Shown: one piece after another, positions 33,048 through 43,560 of the stretch
Layout of the letters: each line of letters starts with the position of its first letter
How positions within the stretch are numbered: position 1 is the first letter of the stretch
NCBI RefSeq assembly: GCF_019263805.1
Contig: NZ_CP079195.1
Location: forward strand, 251,501-315,500
DNA from: Polaribacter sp. NJDZ03
Lineage (GTDB): Bacteria > Bacteroidota > Bacteroidia > Flavobacteriales > Flavobacteriaceae
Direction: 5' to 3'
Length of the DNA stretch: 64,000 nt
Notes under the pieces: model-generated
What the model was told of the DNA's origin: nothing
What the model saw: only the letters and a program-made list of their open reading frames with translations
The model's database searches: none
Position numbers and translations under genes: made by a program

Positions 33048-33693
33048 ATTTTTTTTATTATTGATTATAGTAACCACAATCAGTTGTAAGAACACAAATA
33101 AAGAAACCGTTTTAAGTAGAGTAGATACTTTGCCTTATTATAATGAAGCATCTTTTACTCCAAAATGGATAGATGCTAATAGTGATGAATTAAAATCTTT
33201 TCACACCATTCCAGAATTTAGTTTAACAGATCAAAATGGAGAAAATATCACTCAAAAAACATTTGAAGGTAAAATTTATGTAACAGATTTTTTCTTTACA
33301 ACTTGTCCGGGTATTTGCCCAATGATGACAAAAAACATGACACTTGTACAAGATGCTTTTAAAGATGATACTAGTGTTTTAATGTTATCTCATTCAGTAA
33401 CTCCTTCTATCGATTCTGTAGCGCAATTAAAAAAATATGCAATAGATAAAAATATTGGTGAGAATTGGCATTTGGTTACAGGTGATAAAAAAGAAATTTA
33501 CGATTTAGGTAGACAGTCTTATTTTGTTGAAGAAGACTTAGGAGAACCAAAAGGAATCGATGATTTTTTACATACTGAGAACTTTATTCTTATCGATAAG
33601 CAAAAACACATTAGAGGTATTTATAACGGTTTAAATAAAAATTCTGTAAAACAATTAATTGCTGATATTAAAACGCTGCAATTAGAGCAGTAA
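33019..33693 (+). CDS. SCO1/SenC family copper-chaperone-like lipoprotein
   Basis: A 224-residue protein with a thioredoxin fold. The lipobox is TISC. FSLTDQNGENITQ opens the fold, TTCPGICPMMTK has the CxxxC copper or redox pair, and FLHTENFILID supplies the conserved His. SCO proteins deliver copper to cytochrome c oxidase or act as thiol reductants. The start overlaps the YwqK-like gene by 29 bases, so it belongs to the ECF-motif operon. This is the strongest hint that the regulon handles copper or redox stress. Confidence 0.9.
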   Translation: MKKLKKIVSRFFLLLIIVTTISCKNTNKETVLSRVDTLPYYNEASFTPKWIDANSDELKSFHTIPEFSLTDQNGENITQKTFEGKIYVTDFFFTTCPGICPMMTKNMTLVQDAFKDDTSVLMLSHSVTPSIDSVAQLKKYAIDKNIGENWHLVTGDKKEIYDLGRQSYFVEEDLGEPKGIDDFLHTENFILIDKQKHIRGIYNGLNKNSVKQLIADIKTLQLEQ

Positions 33694-33698
33694 TTTTA

Positions 33699-33839
33699 AA
33701 AAAAAAGAGACTATTTTAAAAAATATAGCTTGTCATTCGGAACTCATTTCAGCATCTTAATCTATTGCTTTTTAGTACTTATAAGGGGCTGAAATAAATT
33801 AAGATTGATAAAAAGGCTGTTTTTGAGACAGTTTCTTTT
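33699..33839. terminator. Terminator stem with a nested dispersed repeat in its loop
   Basis: AAAAAAGAGACT near the left end pairs, with wobble and mismatches, with AGTTTCTTTTTT at the right end. The loop holds GTCATTCGGAACTCATTTCAG and an inverted GGCTGAAATAAATTAAGAT. It sits between the convergent SCO and murB genes and has the same plan as 60879-61020. Confidence 0.6.
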
Positions 33840-34850
33840 TTATGTAATAATATTCACTTCAATTTCTAAAGCGATACCAAACTTTTTAAAGATGGTTTCT
33901 TTTATTTTTTCAGCAAGCTGATAAATTTCGTTTCCAGTAGCATCTCCATAATTTACCAATACTAAGGCTTGTTTTTCATGCACACCGTAATTACCAAAAC
34001 GTTTTCCTTTAAAGCCAGCTTGTTCTATTAACCAACCAGCAGGCACTTTTACTTCTGTATCCGATATTTTATAGCTTGGTATCGTTGGGAAATCTTTTTG
34101 CAACTCTAAAAATTGCGTAGTTGCAATTACAGGGTTTTTAAAAAAACTACCACTGTTACCTATTTCCTTCGGATCTGGAAGCTTCGATTTTCTAATAGCA
34201 ATTACAGCATCAGAAATATCTTTTAAAGTGGGTTTTATAATATTTTTAGATGTTAATTCTGTATTAATAGCACCATAAGAAGAGTTTAAGTTATGGTCTT
34301 TTTTAGTCAGTTTAAAACTAACCGAAGTAATAATATATTTTCCTTTTACTTCATTTTTAAAAATAGAATTCCTGTAGCCAAAATTACAGTCCTCATTAGA
34401 AAACTGAACCAATCTACCAGTTTCAATATCTAATGCTTCCACTTTTGTAATGGTGTCTTTTACTTCCACACCATAAGCACCAATATTCTGAATAGGGCAG
34501 GTGCCCACATTCCCCGGAATCAAAGACAAGTTTTCTATTCCGCCATAATTTTCAGAAACGCACCACAACACAAATTCATGCCAATTTTCGCCAGCATTTA
34601 CGGTAATATAAGCAGCATTTTCATTTTCATTGTCAATAGAAATACCTTTAATATCTATATGTACTACTAGTTTTTCAATATCTTTTGTCAGTAACATATT
34701 ACTTCCTCCAGAAATTAAAAAAAGGTCTTTTTCAACCTTTAAAAGTTGTTGTAATTGATAGACAGAATCAATAGAAATAAAACGTTTAGCATATACAGAA
34801 ATGCCAAATGTATTGTAATTTTTTAAGGATGTATTTTCTTGAATATTCAC
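33840..34850 (-). CDS. murB: UDP-N-acetylmuramate dehydrogenase
   Basis: The 336-residue FAD enzyme reduces enolpyruvyl-UDP-GlcNAc in peptidoglycan synthesis. FAD-binding blocks are LISGGSNMLLT and NLSLIPGNVGTCPIQNIGAYG. GNSGSFFKNP holds the proton-donor Ser and GFKGKRFGNYGVHEKQALVLVN is the C-terminal signature. The length and the lack of a type II deletion fit type I MurB. Confidence 0.96.
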   Translation of the reverse strand: MNIQENTSLKNYNTFGISVYAKRFISIDSVYQLQQLLKVEKDLFLISGGSNMLLTKDIEKLVVHIDIKGISIDNENENAAYITVNAGENWHEFVLWCVSENYGGIENLSLIPGNVGTCPIQNIGAYGVEVKDTITKVEALDIETGRLVQFSNEDCNFGYRNSIFKNEVKGKYIITSVSFKLTKKDHNLNSSYGAINTELTSKNIIKPTLKDISDAVIAIRKSKLPDPKEIGNSGSFFKNPVIATTQFLELQKDFPTIPSYKISDTEVKVPAGWLIEQAGFKGKRFGNYGVHEKQALVLVNYGDATGNEIYQLAEKIKETIFKKFGIALEIEVNIIT

Positions 34851-34885
34851 AATTAATATTTATGTTGCTTTAAACGGAATTCTTT

Positions 34886-35031
34886 GTTAACGAAGCGGTA
34901 TTCTATGTTTTTCCTTTAAATTCACTCTTTAAAACCTTTACAAGAGCAATTATTGTTGGTAAAACTTAAAGAAAGTCCATGAAGACTTTCTTTAAGTTTA
35001 CTAAAACCAGTAATTAATTATACTAGTTAGT
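34886..35031 (-). repeat. attC-like repeat R7 (satellite cassette, 3' side)
   Basis: GTTAACG at 34886-34892 and GTTAGT at 35026-35031 bound a palindrome. The inner hairpin TTAAAGAAAGTC/GACTTTCTTTAA (34968-34996) and the following TACTAAAACCAGTAATTAAT parallel R2 and R3 (AAAACCAGCAATAAA). It lies 11 bases from the stop of the gene at 35043. Confidence 0.6.
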
Positions 35032-35042
35032 GTAAAACCTTT

Positions 35043-35834
35043 TTATTTTTTCCATTTTTTAACAAAGTTTTCTCCTTCGCCAATTAAAGTAAAACTTGTG
35101 TTTTCTTTTCCTCGTCCAATTTTTAATACTTTCTTAAGACCACTATCGAAATTTAAGCTTACAGATTTGTCATTCAGCTCAAATTTTCCTTTTAGATTTT
35201 CTCCATCTCCATCTCCATCTCCATTTTCAAATAAAAATGTTCCGTTCTCAAAAAAAGTTACTTTTCTAACCGCATAATGTGGCGTAGACCAGTTTCCTAT
35301 TAGTTCTTTATTTGTGTAAGTTTTAAGATCATAATTCTTTTTTATGGTCAAATCATTCATTTTAGAATACCCTTTCTGTTCTCCATCTTTAAGTAGTTTT
35401 AAAAAAACTCCCATTGATTCCTTTGTTTCTCCTATTAAGTTATTCTCAATGATATACTTCCATTCACCACTTTTAAATACATAATGATATCCTCCACTAG
35501 TTCCTTGTTGTTCAACTTTTCCGTCATAAAGAACAAGGTCTGGTTTGTTAGAAGTAGATCTTGGCTTATCCCAAGAAGTGTATCTTAAATCTCCATTTTT
35601 AAGGTTGTCTACTTTAATAGAGAACTTTTCATTTTCACAATGAATAACGTTGTTCTTAACTTCTGCATTAAGTGCTAATACTTGCTCACTTACTTCAAGC
35701 TCTGTAGTTTTAGATTCCAGGTTCTTTTCTTGCTGAGTTAACTCAGTTTCTTTTTGATTCTGATTATTTTCTTTTTCAGAATTTTTACACGAAAAAATGC
35801 TAATTAATAGCACTAAACTTAAAATATTTCTCAT
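35043..35834 (-). CDS. Lipoprotein of a single satellite cassette, function unknown
   Basis: A 263-residue lipoprotein (lipobox IFSC, Cys16). A Gln/Glu/Lys-rich linker (18-55) is followed by two beta-rich parts: residues about 60-150 (IHCENEKFSIKV, YHYVFKSGEWKYII) and about 175-263, which resembles a lipocalin-like or DUF-type stress domain (LIGNWSTPHYAVRKVTFFEN). The GDGDGDGE run is encoded by four copies of a 6-base unit. It is flanked on both sides by attC-like repeats, so it looks like a cassette inserted between murB and katA. Confidence 0.6.
   Translation of the reverse strand: MRNILSLVLLISIFSCKNSEKENNQNQKETELTQQEKNLESKTTELEVSEQVLALNAEVKNNVIHCENEKFSIKVDNLKNGDLRYTSWDKPRSTSNKPDLVLYDGKVEQQGTSGGYHYVFKSGEWKYIIENNLIGETKESMGVFLKLLKDGEQKGYSKMNDLTIKKNYDLKTYTNKELIGNWSTPHYAVRKVTFFENGTFLFENGDGDGDGENLKGKFELNDKSVSLNFDSGLKKVLKIGRGKENTSFTLIGEGENFVKKWKK
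35201..35224. repeat. Hexanucleotide microsatellite inside the lipoprotein gene
   Basis: CTCCAT occurs four times in tandem (ATGGAG on the coding strand) and encodes Gly-Asp pairs. Copy-number change would keep the frame and alter only the length of the acidic loop. Confidence 0.85.
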
Positions 35835-35860
35835 TGTTTGTTAATTTTATCAAATGTTTT

Positions 35861-35976
35861 ACAACCATTTGTGTATGGTTAGTGGCGGATTCCTCTGTAT
35901 TTAACTTTCTCTTTAGCGCTTGACTTAATACATGCTAAAGTGTTAAAATTAAGACTAAAACCGCCATTAACGATAC
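35861..35976 (-). repeat. attC-like repeat R8 (satellite cassette, 5' side)
   Basis: TGTGTATGGTTAGTGGCGG on the left is partly inverted in ACCGCCATTAACGATACT on the right (TAGTGGCGG/CCGCCATTA). The left end resembles R5 (TATGTATATGG). Its inner hairpin is not obvious, so it is the weakest full member. Confidence 0.45.
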
Positions 35977-35999
35977 TTTTTATTGTAAGCCTATTCTGT

Positions 36000-37463
36000 T
36001 TAAGATAAATCTAAATCAGCTGGGTTTATACCTAATGCTTTTGCAATTCCAATTCCATAATTAGGGTCTGCTTTGTAGCAATTACCAATATGTCTTTCTT
36101 GAATAAATTTTTCTGCACCACCAACTTGACGCGCTGTATTCTCAAATAAAACTTGTTGTTGTTCTGCAGTCATCATTCTAAATAAATTTCCTGGTTGCGT
36201 ATAATAATCATCATCTTCTCTATGATCATAATGAAAAGCTTCACCATCTAAAGGACTTGCAGGTTCTGCAAACTCTTTGCTTTCTGCCCATTGCCCATAA
36301 CTATTTGGCTCATAATGTATGGTAGATCCTTCATTGCCATCTACACGCATTGCTCCATCTCTATGTGCGTTATGAAACGGACATTTTGGTTTATTTACAG
36401 GAATTTGATAATGATTAACACCTAATCTATAACGTTGTGCATCTCCGTAAGAGAACAAACGACCTTGTAACATTTTATCTGGAGAAAAACCAATTCCGGG
36501 AACCACATTAGCAGGGTTAAATGCTACTTGCTCTACATCTGCAAAGTAATTTTCTGGATTTCTATTCAATTCCATAACACCAACATCCATTAATGGATAG
36601 TCTTCATGAGGCCATACTTTTGTAAGATCAAAAGGATTGAAGCGATAGTTTTTAGCATCTGCTTCTGGCATTATTTGTATTTTTAAATTCCATTTTGGAA
36701 AATCTCCATTTTCAATAGAATCAAATAAATCTCGTTGATTACTTTCTCTGTCTTTACCAACAATAGCTTCTGCTTCTGCATCTGTTAAATTTTGAATTCC
36801 CTGTGCAGTTTTAAAATGAAACTTTACCCAAGAGCGTTCATTAGCAGCATTTAAAAAACTAAAGGTGTGGCTTCCATAACCATTCATATGTCTAAATGAT
36901 TTTGGAATTCCCCTTTCACTCATTGTAATTGTAACTTGATGCAGCGCCTCAGGTAATAAAGTCCAAAAATCCCAATTATGGTTTGCACTTCTTAAATTTG
37001 TTTTAGGGTCACGTTTTACAGCTTTATTAAGGTCTGGAAATTTATATGGATCCTTTAGGAAGAAAACTGGCGTATTATTTCCAGCTAAATCCCAATTTCC
37101 TTCTTCTGTATAAAATTTCATGGCAAAACCTCTAATATCTCTTTCTGCATCAGCAGCACCTCTTTCTCCGGCAACTGTAGAAAAACGGGCAAACATTTCT
37201 GTTTTTTTACCAATTTCAGAAAATATTTTTGCCTTTGTATATTTGGTAATATCATGTGTAACAGTGAATGATCCAAAGGCTCCAGAACCTTTAGCATGCA
37301 TTCTTCTTTCCGGAATTACTTCCCTGTCAAAATGAGCTAATTTTTCTAGAAACCAATAATCTTCTAACAGCATAGGACCTCTTTTTCCGGCAGTTTTTAC
37401 ATTCTGATTTTCTGCAATAGGTCTTCCTGAGACAGAAGTTAGTTTTTTCTTTTCATCTTTCAT
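36000..37463 (-). CDS. Monofunctional heme catalase
   Basis: The 487-residue clade-3-size catalase decomposes hydrogen peroxide. [13 protein letters not shown] carries the distal His, [18 protein letters not shown] is the family signature and [14 protein letters not shown] holds the proximal heme Tyr. [14 protein letters not shown] follows the usual pattern. No signal peptide is present, so it is cytosolic. A leader of about 150 bases separates it from the satellite cassette. I see no OxyR-type site. Confidence 0.96.
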   Translation of the reverse strand: MKDEKKKLTSVSGRPIAENQNVKTAGKRGPMLLEDYWFLEKLAHFDREVIPERRMHAKGSGAFGSFTVTHDITKYTKAKIFSEIGKKTEMFARFSTVAGERGAADAERDIRGFAMKFYTEEGNWDLAGNNTPVFFLKDPYKFPDLNKAVKRDPKTNLRSANHNWDFWTLLPEALHQVTITMSERGIPKSFRHMNGYGSHTFSFLNAANERSWVKFHFKTAQGIQNLTDAEAEAIVGKDRESNQRDLFDSIENGDFPKWNLKIQIMPEADAKNYRFNPFDLTKVWPHEDYPLMDVGVMELNRNPENYFADVEQVAFNPANVVPGIGFSPDKMLQGRLFSYGDAQRYRLGVNHYQIPVNKPKCPFHNAHRDGAMRVDGNEGSTIHYEPNSYGQWAESKEFAEPASPLDGEAFHYDHREDDDYYTQPGNLFRMMTAEQQQVLFENTARQVGGAEKFIQERHIGNCYKADPNYGIGIAKALGINPADLDLS

Positions 37464-37525
37464 AATAGTTATTTTATAATATAAACTTTATTTGGTTTTT
37501 TAATGTTTTATAAGTCTTACTATAA

Positions 37526-38716
37526 CTAATCTTTATATACTTTTAAAGCTTCACCTAAAATTTCTACAGATCTAATTAAATCTACTTTATTTAAAACGTA
37601 CGCCATTCTAATTTGATTTTTTCCTTCACCTTCGGTAGAATAGAAACCACTTGCAGGGGCTACCATAACCGTTTCGTTATTCAAATTATAGTCTTCTAAT
37701 AACCATTTTGCAAAATGATCTGAATCTTTTACAGGTAATTCTGCAACACAGTAAAAAGCACCTTTTGGGTTGGCTACTTTTACGCCTTCAATTTTGTTTA
37801 ATTCTTTAATTAAAGTGTTTCTTCTGTCTACATATTCTTCTTTTACATCATCAAAATATTGTTGAGGTGTATCTAAAGCAGCTTCACTGGCAATTAATGC
37901 ATATGTTGGCGGACTTAAACGTGCTTGTGCAAATTTAATAGCGGTTTTTATAAAGTCTTCATTTTTAGAAACAATGCATCCAATTCTTGCACCACACATA
38001 CTATAACGCTTAGAAACAGAATCTATTACAATAGAGTTTTGCTCTAAACCATCTAAAGCCATTACAGAAGTATGCTCTAAACCATCGTAAGTGAATTCTC
38101 TATACACTTCATCGGCAATTAAAAATAAATCGTGTTTTAAAACAATTTCTTTTAATTTCTGAATCTCTTCTTTTGAGTATAAGTATCCGGTAGGATTACC
38201 TGGGTTACAAATTAATATTGCTTTGGTTTTCTTGGTGATTAATTTCTCAAACTCTTCAATTTTTGGCAATGCAAAATTGTTTTCAATTTTAGAAATTACA
38301 GGAACAACTGTAACTCCAGAAGCAGTAGAAAAGCCATTGTAATTAGCGTAAAAAGGCTCAGGGATAATAATTTCATCACCCGGGTCTGTAATACTTCCAA
38401 TAGTAAAAAGCAAGGCTTCAGAACCACCAGTTGTTACTACAATATTGTCTGCAGTTACGTTAACATTATGTTTTTTATAATAAGAAACTAGTTTATTTCT
38501 ATATTCTTCAGAACCTTCGGAACGTGCATACGCTAATGTTTGTATGTCATTGTTTTTTACAGCATCTAAAGCAACTTGTGGTGTTTTAATATCTGGTTGA
38601 CCTATATTTAAATGGAATACTTTAACACCTCTTTTTTTTGCATCTTCAGCATATGGTACCAATTTTCTAATTGGCGATTCTGGCATTTTTAATCCTTTCT
38701 TAGATATTGCAGGCAT
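37526..38716 (-). CDS. PLP-dependent class I aminotransferase (aspartate-type)
   Basis: The 396-residue enzyme has LNIGQPDIKTPQ (substrate Arg region), TTGGSEALLFTIG (PLP phosphate loop), ICNPGNPTGY (Asn), LIADEVYREF (Asp/Tyr) and DSVSKRYSMCGARIG with the Schiff-base Lys near residue 240. This fits the AspC/PatA-like I-gamma group. Exact amino-acid specificity is not decidable here. Confidence 0.93.
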   Translation of the reverse strand: MPAISKKGLKMPESPIRKLVPYAEDAKKRGVKVFHLNIGQPDIKTPQVALDAVKNNDIQTLAYARSEGSEEYRNKLVSYYKKHNVNVTADNIVVTTGGSEALLFTIGSITDPGDEIIIPEPFYANYNGFSTASGVTVVPVISKIENNFALPKIEEFEKLITKKTKAILICNPGNPTGYLYSKEEIQKLKEIVLKHDLFLIADEVYREFTYDGLEHTSVMALDGLEQNSIVIDSVSKRYSMCGARIGCIVSKNEDFIKTAIKFAQARLSPPTYALIASEAALDTPQQYFDDVKEEYVDRRNTLIKELNKIEGVKVANPKGAFYCVAELPVKDSDHFAKWLLEDYNLNNETVMVAPASGFYSTEGEGKNQIRMAYVLNKVDLIRSVEILGEALKVYKD

Positions 38717-38833
38717 AATTATGTTTTAAATATTTGTATATGCAAATTTCCGAAATATATTTTATTTAATAGAGTATATTAAAGAAACTTTGTAGGTTGA
38801 TGATTGTGTGTTTTTTAACGTTAAAAACTTAAG

Positions 38834-40204
38834 TTGTATATTGTATATGTTCTAAAAACAGGCAACTTGATAAAAAAATATGCTCTTATTCTATGCTCAT
38901 TTTTATTTTCATTAACAATTAATGCTCAGGTGGGTTTTACTTTTAATGAAGGGAATAAGTATCGACAACAAATTAAATTTAGATTAATTAACAACCTAAT
39001 TGTAATACCTCTAGAAATTAATGGGAAGGAATTGTCTTTTATTTTAGATACAGGAGTTAATAAAACCATTTTATTTAATTTATTTGAAAATGATAGTATT
39101 AGCTTATTAAATACTAGAAATGTTAAATTACGTGGTTTAGGTAATGGTGATGCGGTAGATGCTTTAATCTAAAAAAAGAATACATTTAAAATAAAGAACT
39201 TAGTAAGTACTAATGAAACTATTTATGTTGTTTTAAATGATTATTTTGATTTATCAAGTAAAATGGGGACTACCATTCATGGTATTATTGGGCATAGTTT
39301 ATTAAAAAATGTAATTGTAAAAATTAACTATAAGTCAAAAAGGATTCACTTTTACAATCCCAAAACGTTTACATACAGAAAGTGTAAAAAATGCGAAACT
39401 ATTCCGTTTAAGTTTTACCGTAAAAAGCCATATATTAATGCGGAGGTTCTTTTAGATACTATTGGAGATACATTTACAGCGGTAAAATTATTGGTAGATT
39501 CTGGAGGAAGTGATGCTGTATGGCTTTTCGAAAACTCTAAGAAATCGATTAGAACACCCAAACGTTTTTTTAATGATATTTTAGGCGAAGGTTTAAGCGG
39601 ACCTATTTTTGGTAATAGAAGTAGAGTACCAGAATTTAAACTAGGTAGGTTTGTAATTAACAACCCAACGGTTTCTTTTTTAGATTCGGCATCTAAACAT
39701 AATGCTAGAAAATTTAAAGCAAGAAATGGTAGTGTTGGTGGTGGTGTTTTAAGTAGGTTTAAAGTTTGGATTGATTATCCGCATAAAAAAATCACTTTAA
39801 AAAAGAATGGCTCTCTTTCTGCTGGCTTTAATTATAATATGAGTGGGTTAGATGTTGTTTATAATGGAAAAGAATTGGTAAAAGAAGAAGTTTTAGAAAA
39901 GTTTACCAGTGTTTATGGTAAAGAAGAATTAAACAGAAATTCGGTTGCATTTGTAACTAGTTATTCTTTTAATTTTAAACCATCTTTTGTTATCCGTCAT
40001 GTGTTAAAAAACTCAGCAGCTGAAAAAGCAGGTATCTTAAAAGGTGATATTATTCTTAAAATAAATGGCAAACTAGCGCATGAATTAAAGATAGAAGATA
40101 TTACTCATAAATTTCAAGAAAGAGATAAAAAGAAAATTCGAATTACAATTAAACGCAATGGCGTAAAAATGAAATTCGAATTTCGTTTACTAAAAAAAAT
40201 ATAG
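38834..40204 (+). pseudogene. Two-lobed aspartyl protease with C-terminal PDZ domain, interrupted by an in-frame stop
   Basis: The frame reads through a signal peptide (KKYALILCSFLFSLTINAQ), a first lobe (LSFILDTGVNKTI, residue about 75), then TAA at 39170-39172. It continues in the same frame without loss: KKNTFKIKNLVSTNET, IHGIIGHSLLKN, a second lobe LLVDSGGSDAVWLF, and a PDZ domain (FVIRHVLKNSAAEKAGILKGDIILKI, split here for length). Both parts are expected in one roughly 455-residue protein of this family in Bacteroidota. The true start may be the TTG at 38867. This is a single nonsense change or a sequencing error. Confidence 0.8.
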
Positions 40205-40205
40205 T

Positions 40206-40610
40206 TTAAATATCTGTTAAGATACTTTTTTCTTTTTCTAAAGAAAGTTCTTTTGTTACCATCCCTTTAATTCTAATTACTTTATTTCCTTCTTTTGCAT
40301 TAGAAAAAACTGTAATAGATTTAGAGAAACCACCAAGTCTATTGGTATCATAAGATACTTTAATTTCTCCTTTTTCTCCTGGCATTATTGGTGCTTCTGG
40401 CTTTTTAGGAATTGTACAACCACAAGAAGATTGAATTCTACTAATAACTATTGGTTCATCACCAATATTAGAAAAAACAAAGACTCTTTCTCTGTCAGAT
40501 CCTTTTTCAATTTTTCCATAGTTAATGGTCTCTTTTTCAAACTTAAATTCTTGAGCGTTTATAGACAAAGAAATAAAGAAGATTACTAATAATGTTCCGA
40601 AAGCTTTCAT
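40206..40610 (-). CDS. DUF1573 secreted protein
   Basis: A 134-residue protein with a signal peptide (MKAFGTLLVIFFISLSINA). The DUF1573 pattern is INYGKIEKGSDRERVFVFSN, then ISRIQSSCGCTIP, then GEKGEIKVSYDT and the C-terminal strand KVIRIKGMV. The family is an Ig-like ASPM/SPD2/Hydin-type domain common in Bacteroidota envelopes, with no known reaction. It is convergent with the aspartyl protease pseudogene, 1 base apart. Confidence 0.88.
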   Translation of the reverse strand: MKAFGTLLVIFFISLSINAQEFKFEKETINYGKIEKGSDRERVFVFSNIGDEPIVISRIQSSCGCTIPKKPEAPIMPGEKGEIKVSYDTNRLGGFSKSITVFSNAKEGNKVIRIKGMVTKELSLEKEKSILTDI

Positions 40611-40696
40611 ATTTTAATATTTTATACCGTAAATTTATGACTAATAATTTGTTTTAAAAAATCTACTACTAATTTTCTCGACAAATTAGAGTTTTG

Positions 40697-40704
40697 TATT
40701 TTTG
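40697..40704 (+). promoter_or_regulatory. Promoter -7 box for valS
   Basis: TATTTTTG fits TAnnTTTG, 30 bases before the ATG at 40735. The longer open frame would start inside it, at 40702. Confidence 0.5.
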
Positions 40705-40734
40705 CAAACTATATATCAAAAACGATACCAAAGT

Positions 40735-43374
40735 ATGACAATTCCATCTAAATATGATGCAAGCCAAGTAGAAGGTAAATGGTACGACTACTGGATGAAA
40801 AATAACTATTTTCATTCTACGCCAGACGAAAGAGAGCCTTATACAATTGTAATTCCGCCACCAAACGTAACAGGCGTTTTACACATGGGGCACATGTTAA
40901 ATAATACAATTCAAGATGTATTAATTAGACGTGCGCGTTTATTAGGTAAAAATGCATGTTGGGTTCCTGGTACAGATCATGCTTCTATTGCTACAGAAGC
41001 AAAAGTGGTTGCCAAGTTAAAAGAGCAAGGAATTAAAAAAAGCGATTTAACACGTGAAGAATTTTTACAACATGCTTTTGATTGGAAAGATGAATACGGA
41101 GGTATTATTTTAGAACAATTAAAAAAACTAGGTGCTTCTTGTGATTGGGAAAGAACTGCATTTACCATGGATCCAGAAATGTCTGAATCTGTAATAAAAG
41201 TTTTTGTTGATTTATACAACAAAGGTTTAATTTATAGAGGTTACAGAATGGTAAATTGGGATCCGGAAGCAAAAACAACACTTTCTGATGAAGAAGTAAT
41301 TCACGAAGAAAGACAAGGAAACTTGTATTACTTAAAATATAAAATTGAAGGATCTGAGGATACTTTAACCATTGCAACTACAAGGCCAGAAACTATTTTT
41401 GGAGATACGGCAATTTGTATCAACCCAAATGACGAACGTTTTACGCATTTAAAAGGCAAGAAAGCAATTGTACCTTTATCTAACAGAGTAATTCCTATTA
41501 TAGAGGATGAATATGTAGATTTAGAATTTGGTACAGGTTGTTTAAAAGTGACGCCTGCACACGATGAAAATGATAAGAATTTAGGAGACAAGCATAAATT
41601 AGAAGTAATTGATATTTTTAATGATGATGCTTCTTTAAATTCTTTCGGATTACATTATCAAGGTAAAGACCGTTTTGTAGTAAGAAAAGAAATTGCTCAA
41701 GAATTAGAAGAAAAAGGTATTTTAGTGAAAACTGAAGTTCATACAAATAAAGTAGGAACATCAGAAAGAACAAAAGCTGTTATAGAGCCAAGATTGTCAG
41801 ATCAATGGTTTTTAAAGATGAAAGATCTTGCACAACCTGCAATTGATGCAGTTTTGGGTGAAGATGCAGAAATCAACTTATATCCAAAGAAATTTGAAAA
41901 CACCTACCGTCATTGGATGGAAAATGTGCGTGATTGGAATATTTCTCGTCAACTTTGGTGGGGACAACAAATTCCGGCTTATTTCTACGGAGACGGAAAA
42001 GAAGATTTTGTAGTAGCAGAGAATAGGGAAGAGGCATATAAATTAGCAATTTCTAAGAACGTAGTTGATGCTTCATTTAAAATAGAAGATCTTCGTCAAG
42101 ATGAAGATGCACTAGATACTTGGTTTTCTTCTTGGTTATGGCCAATGTCTGTTTTCGACGGAATTAGAAATCCAGAAAACGAAGAAATTAAATACTATTA
42201 CCCAACAAACGATTTAGTTACCGGACCAGATATTTTATTTTTCTGGGTAGCAAGAATGATTGTTGCAGGATATGAATATAAAGATGAAAAGCCTTTTAAT
42301 AATGTTTATTTAACAGGATTAGTTAGAGATAAACAAAGACGTAAAATGTCTAAATCTTTAGGGAACTCTCCGGATGCTTTAAAGTTAATTGAAGATTATG
42401 GAGCAGATGGAGTACGAGTTGGACTTTTATTAAGTTCTGCTGCCGGAAACGATTTAATGTTTGAGGAAGATTTATGTCAGCAAGGAAAAGGATTTGCAAA
42501 TAAAATTTGGAATGCTTTCCGTTTGATAAAAGGTTGGGAAGTAGACGCAAGTTTACCACAACCAGAAACTTCTAAAATTGGTTTAGAATGGTATGAAGCT
42601 AAGTTTCAAAAAACGTTGGCAGAAATAGAAGACCATTTCTCTAAATACCGTTTGTCTGATGCTTTAATGGCAATTTATAAACTAATTAATGATGATTTTT
42701 CTTCATGGTTATTAGAGATTGTTAAGCCTGCTTACCAACAACCAATAGATAAAACTACGTTTGATGCTATTATAGAAGTTTTAGAAAATAACTTAAAAGT
42801 ATTGCATCCGTTTATGCCATTTTTATCGGAAGATATTTGGCAATATATTACAGACAGAACACCAGAAGAAGCGTTAATTATTGCAAAATATCCTGTAATT
42901 AAAGATTTTGATGCAAAAATTATAGAAGATTTTGAATTTGCAACCGGAGTTGTATCAGGAATTAGAACCATCAGAAAAGATAAGAACATTTCTTTTAAAG
43001 ATGCCATTGAGTTATTTGTAATTGATAATGATAAAAGCACAAAACAATTTGATGCTGTTATTCAGAAATTAACAAATACATCGGTTATAAACTACGTTTC
43101 AGAAAAGGTAGAAGGCGCTTCGTTTAGAGTTAAATCTAATGAATACTTTGTACCAATTTCTATAGAAAATATAGATGTAGAAGCAGAAATTAAAAAATTA
43201 GAAGGAGAGCTTAAAAGAGCCCAAGGTTTCTTATTTGGTATTACAAAGAAATTGTCTAACGAGCGTTTTGTGTCTAATGCACCAGAACAAGTGTTGGCTT
43301 TAGAACGTAAAAAAGAAGCAGATACCGTTGCTAAAATTGAAACGATTAAAAGTAGTTTGAGTTCGTTACAATAA
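40735..43374 (+). CDS. valS: Valine-tRNA ligase
   Basis: An 879-residue class I synthetase. The HIGH motif is [17 protein letters not shown] near residue 45 and the KMSKS motif is [12 protein letters not shown]. The CP1 editing domain ([25 protein letters not shown]) removes mischarged Thr. The C-terminal coiled-coil arm ([15 protein letters not shown]) is typical of ValRS. The start at [10 protein letters not shown] is family-typical. Confidence 0.97.
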   Translation: MTIPSKYDASQVEGKWYDYWMKNNYFHSTPDEREPYTIVIPPPNVTGVLHMGHMLNNTIQDVLIRRARLLGKNACWVPGTDHASIATEAKVVAKLKEQGIKKSDLTREEFLQHAFDWKDEYGGIILEQLKKLGASCDWERTAFTMDPEMSESVIKVFVDLYNKGLIYRGYRMVNWDPEAKTTLSDEEVIHEERQGNLYYLKYKIEGSEDTLTIATTRPETIFGDTAICINPNDERFTHLKGKKAIVPLSNRVIPIIEDEYVDLEFGTGCLKVTPAHDENDKNLGDKHKLEVIDIFNDDASLNSFGLHYQGKDRFVVRKEIAQELEEKGILVKTEVHTNKVGTSERTKAVIEPRLSDQWFLKMKDLAQPAIDAVLGEDAEINLYPKKFENTYRHWMENVRDWNISRQLWWGQQIPAYFYGDGKEDFVVAENREEAYKLAISKNVVDASFKIEDLRQDEDALDTWFSSWLWPMSVFDGIRNPENEEIKYYYPTNDLVTGPDILFFWVARMIVAGYEYKDEKPFNNVYLTGLVRDKQRRKMSKSLGNSPDALKLIEDYGADGVRVGLLLSSAAGNDLMFEEDLCQQGKGFANKIWNAFRLIKGWEVDASLPQPETSKIGLEWYEAKFQKTLAEIEDHFSKYRLSDALMAIYKLINDDFSSWLLEIVKPAYQQPIDKTTFDAIIEVLENNLKVLHPFMPFLSEDIWQYITDRTPEEALIIAKYPVIKDFDAKIIEDFEFATGVVSGIRTIRKDKNISFKDAIELFVIDNDKSTKQFDAVIQKLTNTSVINYVSEKVEGASFRVKSNEYFVPISIENIDVEAEIKKLEGELKRAQGFLFGITKKLSNERFVSNAPEQVLALERKKEADTVAKIETIKSSLSSLQ

Positions 43375-43560
43375 AAATTTTATATTTTTTTAATATTATA
43401 AGTCCATGAAAATTAAGTTTTTATGGACTTTTTTAATTTTTAGTTTAAAAAAACACCTTTTTAAGGTAGGGTATTTATAAATTGAGTTGTTTTATTGATA
43501 GTAGTAACTTTTAAATAACAAAATAACCGCTAAAGGTTATATCATTTAAACTAATTAATT

